Part shown: in pieces, positions 56,301 to 64,000 of the stretch
Position numbering within the stretch: position 1 is the stretch's first letter
Layout of the letters: each line of letters starts with the position of its first letter
Assembly (NCBI GenBank): GCA_905221605.1
Contig: CAJNDS010002271.1
Location: 315,001-379,000, forward strand
Source of the DNA: Symbiodinium natans
Taxonomy: Eukaryota; Sar; Dinophyceae; Suessiales; Symbiodiniaceae
DNA length: 64,000 bases
Direction: 5' to 3'
The notes under the pieces: model-generated
Told to the model about the DNA's origin: nothing
Database searches by the model: none
Seen by the model: only the letters and a program-made list of their open reading frames with translations
Made by a program: the position numbers and the translations under genes

Positions 56301-56417
56301 GCCGAGGGCGCCAGGGTCCAGGCTTTGCGGGTACTGTGGATGGTGCTGCAGTGGCACCACATCTGGTTGTGCAAAGGCGCCCTTGGCGATCAGAAGCGTA
56401 ACAAGCAGTTTGGCCAT
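53334..56417 (-). CDS. Pepsin-type aspartic protease, multi-exon
   Basis: MAKLLVTLLIAKGAFAQPD at 56417 is a signal peptide (an alternative ATG lies at 56435). Exon 1 (56417-55976) has VGTPPQKMTCLLDTGSSDLW, the first catalytic Asp, and the flap region QISYGSGQITGY. Exon 2 (55901-55750) has WDGICGLGWQSIS. Further segments are an exon from 55458 (AMFTVVPEGSTSAHLSVG), one from 55230 with the second catalytic motif FLVDTGEPVMIF, one from 55036 (NQVLLAPRRLYMSIM, Cys), one at about 54870-54640 (LPPLRIFIAERPFELPVEEM), and the C-terminal WVLGGMFLQRFVVSFDFDEA at about 53460-53334. An extra segment at 54512-54010 carries repeats of LPKLGLPLFGD. Intron 1 (55902-55975) has a GA donor and intron 2 (55459-55749) a GC donor. 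It is probably a lysosomal or secreted protease. The second motif is DTGE where DTGT or DTGS is usual. Confidence 0.85.
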
Positions 56418-56947
56418 TGCGGGGATACAATACAATATACAACTCCCCGGTTCTTTGAGCCCAGCTGACGAGCACCCAAGCTGTGAGGCTCGAGGAACCG
56501 AACCTGGTCCATGGACCGTTTACCTGTTCAAGCTTGGGGGCATCGGCCCCGTCCAACTGCCCTTCCCCAGTTTTCCTGGCGGAGCCCCGACTTTGCGCCA
56601 AGCAGAGCTCCAGTTACGCAGGGGGTTGGGGAGGCGGGAGGGTTACAGCACAAGGGTCTGAGTATGTTTGAGTTGCTGCCGCCAAAGAAGCGGTGCAGTG
56701 TGTGAGTGTGTGTACTCAATAGCTCTGATCTGACACCGTGCAACCGCTCAATAAAGCACACACAAAACTTCCATTCCGTTCTTGGGTGAGGGTTGCACGT
56801 GCAAAGGGAGCTGAGCCAGACCCGGGCGCTTACGAAGCGCTCAGAAGTAAGAGCTGAGCTCGGCGTCCTGCCAGCGCCATTGGCCGAAAAGTCTCCGACC
56901 CCAGAAACGTCGGAAAACGACGTCCGCTTTTACATCCAATAAACTCT
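56418..56947. other. Spacer between two same-direction genes
   Basis: This 530-bp gap lies between the SNU114 stop and the start of the protease gene, both on the minus strand. It must hold the SNU114 3' end and the leader-acceptor region of the protease. No repeat or extra ORF is convincing. Confidence 0.6.
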
Positions 56948-59900
56948 CTAAACCCAGTTCAAGTCTAAGCATGCCTCCACATGTTCTCCCAGACCTTCCC
57001 TCGTCGGGTCCTGCTTGGCCAGCTCCAGGAGCATCGGGTCATCAAAGAATTTGTGGACCGACACGTCCTGCGACAGCACATTCGGAAAGCACAAAGCCCA
57101 TTTTTAGGATTCCATCAGGTTTTAATTTCTTTCTATTGCCTTATTTGCTTACTTGCTTTTGGTTTCGCTGAAGTGTGGTGACCGTGTAGGTGCTCGCTCC
57201 TCGCTCAGGCCCTTTCGCCGCCGCATCTTGAGCATGAACTCCCTTGCCAGGTGCGGCGCGGGCGCTGGCTCCAGTGGACGCCTCATTACAACGTGGGGTC
57301 TGCCCCTGTCGGTCCAACAAGAACCTGAGATTACTTAGTGCACGAATGCGCACGAAACAGAACGAGGGCCGAGCAGTAGGATGGATCGATCCAACGGATC
57401 ACCGGGCACATGCTCCCAGTGGTCGAAGAACGTCTGGCACATTGCCTGGCAGCAACGAAGGCATTTCAAGGCATTTGAAGGCATGTCGATATTTGTCGGA
57501 CACACCGACGTATCCCAGAATCCCCCGCCTGTCCGGATGTGTGCGTTCTAAGATCCGTCTCAAAGCCAAACGACTCCATGGCCGGCAAGTAAGCGTGGAC
57601 CTCAGGCTCAAAGCAGATGATGCGACGGCCAAGAACACCAGAAGAGCGGTATATGGTCCATCAAGAACCCAGAGGCTTAGGGTCTTAGGGTCTTAGGGTC
57701 TTCGGGTCTTCGGGTCTTAGGGCCGCGGCCGAGTACATCGGGCTGCCGGGCTTCGGCAGGTCTCGGATGACGTGCCCGCGCCTGCGACAGATGAATAACT
57801 CGTAAGGATCAGCATTTTGTGCACTTCCATGCTGTACAGATCTTTACAAGAAAAACTTGCTTGGACAGTCCGTCGGCCTTCTGGAGAGGACGTTATAAAT
57901 GGCAGCCACGCAGTCTGCCGGGCACTCGATGTCCGAGAACCTCGGACGCAAACAGCCTACGATGTTTTGCCGCGTTGCCCTTAAGTGCCTTATAGACTTA
58001 TGGAAGTGTTATTCGGTGTCCGGCATCACGGGCTCCATAAGGCGAGGGGTGGCCAGCAGGAAGGCAGAGTAGGCCACCTGAGGAACGGAGTCGGGTCAAG
58101 ATGGTTTCACAGCTTCAAGGTTGGCTGGAGTAGATGAGACAAAATTGAAACAAAGTTGAAACAAGGATGCATCAACCTGAGCCTGCGGCCCGCCGCGCCG
58201 TGGGAATGATCTGGCCTCGGGCCCCGACATGAGGCTACAAGAGAGCTGCAGGCGAGAAACTCTGAGCGACATTCTGCGAGACAGACTTCTCTCTCTGCTT
58301 GTGCCCAGGCACCGCCGCCGCGCAGCACGGCGTCCTCTGCCATCTGGGCATTGAGGATCTTGAACTTGCAGCTGCGGATCTTCTCCTCAAAAAGGCTGAA
58401 GCCCAGGCTGAAGCGCTGAAGCCCAGGAAGCTGAGCCGAGGCCGAGCTGAAAAAATCAGCTGGGAAGCGGACATCGCAGAGGGGACCTTCCTTCGTGGCC
58501 CACTGGAAGCCCTGTACCAAGCCTGAATGGACGAAGACTTGTGTCCATGCTTTGCCTTCAGCAGTTCACCTCAAGTCGTGTCGGAGCCCTTCCGAGCTCT
58601 CCACTGTCCTTACTCTGCACCAACAAGCTCTTGTTGACCTGTGACGCGAAGTGAAAGCCGAGAAAGATACAATCAGAAGAACATAACCCCGGTGGCCCCA
58701 GAATCCTCCGAGCCTCGCTTGGCAGGCAGTCGTCCACCAGAACATTCGGCCCGTTCACCTCTCTTCCCACGGGACATTCCGCGCACATTCTGAGCATTCG
58801 CAGCGAGGGCAGACGAAGAATCTGTGCACAAGGGGTTTTTTGTGCGCCTCCGGGCCAAAGGCCCACACCGATCTGGAGGCCAAGAGATCCTCTCCATGCT
58901 GCTCTTCTGCTAGCGGTCACAGAATCATAGTCAATCATAGTTAACAATTTAGAACAACAAGTAGATAAACCTCTAGGGGCCCTTCAAGAGAAGTCCTAGA
59001 AGCCTGGTGTAGGAATCCAGTAGTGCTTCAAAGCAGATTCCAAAGCTTTGCTTCGCTGTCCCAGTCGTAGTTCTTGACGAAGAAGTCGCTCATGCGGCGC
59101 TTGTTCCACTCGATGCTAACCTGGCAATTGCGAACATCCGCCAACCCTCTTAAGTTTACTGCAGGGGTGTCAGCGGCGTCCCCAAACCCATTTCCCGGCT
59201 CAAACGAACCAAATCAAGTGAACCCAGTGACCTTGCCCCTGCCTTGCCCTTCTCGATATCTTCACCGAGACCCTTTTCCAAGGGCTCTGCTACCATGTAG
59301 ATCCTTGGCGTGGCCGCGCAGCGATCCTTTGAAGGAGCTATGTCACCATGTCGTTGTCTCCTGGGGGCGAGGCTTGTTCTTCTTGTTTGGCGTCTCTGCA
59401 AAGCACTTCAGGGAGCTGGTTTCCTGAGCGCAACATGCGGGCGCGCCACAAAGCAGGTTTAGAGAAGCTCTTTCAAAATGCCACCACAAGCAAACACTGC
59501 GTAGCACTGCCACACATTGCACCCACCATAGCAGCCGTGGCGCCACCACCGTCTCACAAAACTCCACAACGGGATCGGCCACCTTGATCTCCAAATCGCC
59601 ATAAAGCCTGACAGAAAACCGAAAGATCTGTTGCTCTCCATCGAAGAGCCGGAGCCGTGGCCTTCGAAGGTCGTGCAAGATGCAGTCCAGGTAGACTTCC
59701 CCGGTGCCCAGCAACACGTGCCTTCAGCGGAACCACCGGCAACTTTGCAACTGGCAGCTGCTAAGGCCCAAAACCGCCACACCAAAGACTGCTGCCATGC
59801 TGCTCACCACTTTCCTCCACCTCAATGAGTCAATGACGGAAGTGCAACAGAAGTGGAAGGCGAGAGGGAGAGAACATCAACGCAAAAGGAAAGAGAAACC

Positions 59901-62900
59901 AAAGAACGGGGACTGAGGTACGAGCTTTGGTCTTTGACAGCGGATATGCCTTGTCGATCTTCCTGCATGCGCAACATGTTTGGCACGAAAAGGGTAGCTC
60001 GAAGTGGGGTCTGAACCTTCCTTCGAGCCAATTCGCACACCAGTCGCCCTTCGATTTCCGAATGCCCCGTGCGTAAGATCCAAGGGCGGCCTCGTCACTC
60101 CAAACCCCCCACACACACCACCTAGACCATCCTAAACCCGTACCCGTACCGCAAGCCGCAAGTCAGCAAAGAGTCCTCAAACCATCCACCATCTTGGGAA
60201 GTTCGGCAGGCTGGAGCGGCTCGATGGCCACCTTGATGACCTCAGAGTCTTGCAGCTCTCAGGATTGTAGATCTGAGGGTTGTTTTCTGAGTGATGTTTT
60301 CGGGCCCATCTAGGAGTGCGAGATCCTGTGCTGGATCGCTCTGTCTTTTCAGGGCGACGTCTTGGAATACTCAGGGATGCTCTAGTCTCGCTTCGCCTTC
60401 GCCCTGCAGCGCTCGCAACCTCCCGCCTCCAGCCTGCCACCTGGAGCACTGGGTCAGGAACCGGGGTCGTGGGGAAGCGCAGCGGGCGGAAGATCTCGAC
60501 CTGGGCTTGCGAAGTCGCGGCCATGTGGTCCTGACATGTGCCCTTCCGCAATCTCAAGATAACCCTGCCTCTTCCTCGTTCGAGGCCGTGGTGATGGTCG
60601 CGGTCTTCTTGATGCACGTCTCGATGCCGCCTATGAGTACCTTAGGCAGAACTGCTCAGCTTCTCTGCATTCCGAAGGCGGGCCTGTGACGCCCAGCGTC
60701 TTGAGCTCAAGTCGAGAGCTTGAAAGCCAAGCTGCCCAGTTTCCGGCTGGCACATGGCTAACTTCCACACGATACCGGCCCTGGGAGCACAAAGGCTTCA
60801 GGCAATTTCAGAAGGGTCAACTCCGTGCTCTGCCTCCAAGATCCACAAGTTTTGAATCTCCTTGATTGCCATGTCTTCATCGTCATCTAGCGAGTAGGTC
60901 TCTCCTCAGCTTTGTCAGCTCGGGCCTACTAGAGCCTTCTTCGGGCCAGGCAAAAGCCTTCGGTGCATTCAGGCTTCCCAGAATCTTCACGCGATCGCCG
61001 CGGAAGACCGTGCCAGAAAGAACACGGCCGAAGACATCGAAGGCATTGCAATCGGGCCGATGGTACTGCTTCACCACGTGGAGCATCAAGTATCCTCTAA
61101 AGAAGAGGAGGCAGATGAAGTAAATGTGCACAAGCGCATCTCCCAGAAAGCTGTAACAGCGCCATGCTCAGCCTGTGGTGTCCAGCTTCTTCATGTCTTC
61201 TGACACCGCACCATCCTGATCGCCCGAGTACAGCTTTTCCACCTGGAGGCATGGAGGCACGCCGATAGCGCTGGCGAAACAAAAAAAGAGCAAGCAGCAA
61301 GAAGTTGCCGGACCAACCTTGATCGCAGCGTTTTCCTCTCGAAACTCAACTGCTTGTCTGCCCTATTCTCTCGAGGCCCTGTACAACAGCCCACTCACAA
61401 ACAGACATGTGCATCACTTGCATCTTGCCCTGGCATGTCTCCTTCGGATTGGGGATGTGCCTCACAACCTCGTGCAGGTTCGCAGGATGCTGACAACGTA
61501 AGACAATGCAACACTCGCTGCAAAACATCCGCTTTAATCCATCGCCAAGCCACCATATCGACGAAGGAAGGCAGGCCTCGACAAAACCAGGAGAGCGAGA
61601 GAGAGCGAGGGAGGGAGAGCACAGCTGAGCGAGACTCGTCTTCAGTTAAAACAAGTGCCTCCACCCGAACCAAAGTACTGCTGGAAGACTTTGCGAATCA
61701 ACGCGCGGGCGTCCAGCTCATAGTCTCGCTTGTGGAGATAGATGCCAACCTCGCAGGGCTTCATGCAGAGCTGCTGATTTGAGGGTGCCCGGCACGAGGG
61801 CGATATCACCGAACATCCCAACTGACCGCACCTCCGCCAGGGTCTGCGCAAGGTCGTCCTTCTCCTCACCGAGGCAGTGAGCGAAGATCTTGTAGATCGG
61901 CTCCAAGACGAACCTGAGAAAAAGCACAACGCCTCTGTCGGCACCAGCGCAGCATTTTCAGCCCGGCGGCTGCACAAAGGATCGTGGCTGCTCCGCATCT
62001 GGAGGAGTCTTCTGAAACTTCCGCTCGTCTGCCTGTGCTCAGACATGCTCAGACTCAGCTAACCAAGGGCTCAGCGAAGACTTCACTACAAAGCAATATG
62101 CTCCACCAGCCAGGGCACGTTAAAGTACATGTCTCCCCAAAGGCATTTGGCAAGAGTCAGATGGTCAAAACTGAAGCCATGTGTTTCTGCATAAATCGCA
62201 GCATACGACTCCAAGGTGAACATCATTCCTCAGATTGGGGAACACGTCGCTGGCAACGTGGCATGTGACACTCATCTCACTCTTAGAAGTTTCCAGTATT
62301 CAATGCCAGAGACATGCCAAGACTCGGAACTGAGCAGAGGAGAAGATCACCTGGTAGCTCGAGCTTAATCCAGTTCACATGGATCTGAGAGGGCAATCAA
62401 CTGTGCGGAGGATCTGACTTCACTCCGAGGTGTTCTTCCTCATGCTGTCAACCCACCGATTTTTGTAATGAGCAGCACTTCCCCGCAGCACCCTTCATCA
62501 CTGCCCAAAAGTTTCGCATGGCATGGACCGAAATTGAGGCAGATCTTTCGGTCAAGCGAGAAAACAGCACACTGGGAACCAAGGCAAGACCGCTTAAGCC
62601 TTTGTCCACGAACCTATGACGCACACTCGCACACTCTGCAACACGGACTTAAGATGCAGTGCACTTAGTGCACTTAGTGTACTTGACTTAGCTTACTTAG
62701 CACTTCCGTGCCCCGCCAACAATGCAAGTCTCAAGTTGCCACATCCCAAAAAAAACAAGGACCCAGGACAGTCCAGCTGTCACTGTACACTGGCAATGCT
62801 TGGCGATTGCAATTTGGCCCCAGGCATTCCCCTTCAACGGCGAGAAGTAGACGCGCTCGTCGACTTCCGTTCCGGCCTCAGGTCCACACAGAACGCGCAA

Positions 62901-64000
62901 AAAAGGAGACGAAGATGCGCGGAAGCCCTGAGATCTCGGCGGAGTCATACAGCTTCTCCATGGTCTCATTGATGTCTTCAATACAATACCGCAACCTGAG
63001 AACCACCGAACGGTAAAACCTGAGTAAGATCCCCTTTTGTGGTCTTCCTCTCTCAGAAGGCGTCTGCCGTCAGGGCGCTTATGATAGGCATCTGTCGGGG
63101 GCAGCTTCAGCTCCATGATGAGACGATCGAGGCCGTTGATGACCAGCACTACCTCGGAAGGCCCAGGCCACTGAAAGCTTATGTGATGGAAAATCCCGCA
63201 CAATACTATATTGCCTATCCACTGTGGGACATTCTGCGACCAGGCATCTTTCAGGTTGTCCTGAAATGCATGCTTGAGCATGCGCTCGACGTGCCTTGGC
63301 AAGCGACTTGGCCAAAAAGAAATTGCACGTTCCTCCGAGTCCCCCATGCGCATCAGCTCCAGAACAAGTTCTACTGCAACATGGCGGCTGGGTCAGCCCG
63401 ACAACAACGTCAACCACAAGCACGACGCCGTCAGACAGCGCCAGAGCCGCAATCACTTCGTCCTTCACTGCAGGCTTGCCAGAAGGTCGTGGGGCGAGTG
63501 TGCGCGTGCACCACAGCTGCCGACCCACAGAGTCCTGAAAATTGCTGTGGCCGGGCGTGTCCTCAAGACCAACATGCAGCATCATGCAGCCACTCTCACA
63601 CTGCACATCAGACTCTGCATCACCAGGACATCACCATGCGGCCAAGGCGCCATTGCGTGGAAGAGGTAGGACTTGTCCTGACATGAAGATGCGCTGGTTC
63701 CATGCTGTACTTCATGCATACATGTTTTTTTTTACTGAGGAGGCTTCCGACGGCTTCATGCGATTTCATGCGACTTCTCACGCTTCGTCCTTGGAATCCT
63801 GCAGCACCAAGCTCATGGAGGAGGCTTTCACGGTGATGCCACGTTCCTGTTCATCTGCTCTCGAGTCCGTGTAGCCTCGGTTTTGGCACACCATGGCACA
63901 CCATGGCACACCTAGCAAAAGCCTGACCAGCTTGACGCAGTTCACCTGAGTAGGCTGAGCTGCGGATCTCCTTACCCACCTTCCAATCCTTTTCATGCGT
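56948..64000 (-). CDS. SNU114: U5 snRNP GTPase Snu114/EFTUD2, about 36 exons, 5' end beyond the window
   Basis: This EF2-like GTPase of the spliceosome is recognised exon by exon. [17 protein letters not shown] (63875-63790), the G3 motif DTPGHSNFQ (63561-63535), [18 protein letters not shown] (63152-63079), [16 protein letters not shown] (about 62220) and [17 protein letters not shown] (61913-61832) cover the first half. [20 protein letters not shown] (about 61050), [16 protein letters not shown] (60640), [18 protein letters not shown] (60240), [16 protein letters not shown] (59721) and [11 protein letters not shown] (59423) follow. WAFGPE (58889), [13 protein letters not shown] (58522), QIIPTARR (58215), [15 protein letters not shown] (57600) and [15 protein letters not shown] (57067) complete it, with a stop at 56948. 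Exons are 26-120 nt and introns about 50-220 nt, mostly with GC or GA donors and AG|G acceptors. The P-loop exon lies outside the window. The G4 motif reads NGLD where NKxD is usual. Confidence 0.95.
57660..57722 (+). repeat. TTAGGGTC minisatellite in a SNU114 intron
   Basis: Six or so units of GGGTCTTA or GGGTCTTC in tandem lie between the exon ending at about 57731 and the exon starting at 57600 (minus strand). It resembles a degenerate telomere-like word and has no coding role. Confidence 0.85.

Overview
The window is nuclear DNA of a dinoflagellate. Four observations support this. (1) Relict trans-spliced-leader sequence (3' end TTTTGGCTCAAG) sits in retroposed contexts. (2) Host genes have introns whose donors are often GC or GA instead of GT, and acceptors almost always followed by G (AG|G). 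(3) There is a CCCTAAA (TTTAGGG-type) telomere-like tract. (4) The retroelement families, with GC-rich polyproteins carrying CCCH fingers and an LDGCAG protease, are of the kind seen in these genomes. I cannot name the species.

Layout. 1-2086: no convincing gene. 2087-12357 (minus) and 12385-29587 (plus): two copies of one giant LTR retrotransposon, joined head to head through their 5' LTRs with a 27-bp spacer, forming a palindrome with arms of about 10-11 kb. The plus copy is complete from LTR to LTR (17.2 kb; its 267-bp LTRs differ at one site). 29588-37150: microsatellites, an inverted satellite array (about 230-bp unit), a GATGGGG minisatellite, an interstitial telomere tract and a second satellite (about 310-bp unit) built on CCCGGG-centred palindromes, all bounded by a 27-bp inverted repeat. 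37416-38454: a small Lys/Ala-rich basic protein gene. 38715-43980: a LINE with a restriction-like endonuclease, split by a 1.9-kb inverted-repeat insertion with a 6-bp target duplication. 46460-48617: a spliced-leader relict and two further degraded pieces of the same LINE family. 53334-56417 (minus): an intron-rich pepsin-type aspartic protease gene. 56948-64000 (minus): the SNU114/EFTUD2 spliceosomal GTPase gene in about 36 exons, cut at its 5' end by the window edge.

The main result is the architecture of the giant LTR element. Its order is gag (two CCCH fingers) - protease - RT thumb - RNase H - integrase (HHCC, D,D35E, GPW) - degenerate methyltransferase-like region - RT fingers/palm (YVDD). 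The reverse transcriptase is therefore cut just after YVDD, and its catalytic half lies downstream of the integrase. The same order is present in both copies. Downstream is extra coding sequence not normal for LTR elements: a Tpt1/KptA-type RNA 2'-phosphotransferase-like domain, a C2H2 finger, a RanBP2-type finger, a membrane segment and a single-HKD phospholipase-D/nuclease domain. This points to a retroelement that carries its own RNA-end-processing enzymes.

How parts relate. The LTR contains the last 12 bases of the spliced leader, which suggests that trans-spliced RNA took part in forming the element. The host genes at the right end run in the same direction with a short gap (56418-56947). 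SNU114, part of the splicing machinery, is itself interrupted by many non-canonical introns. Frameshifts were inferred by comparing the two retroelement copies and by domain continuity; sequencing errors cannot be excluded for single-base events.
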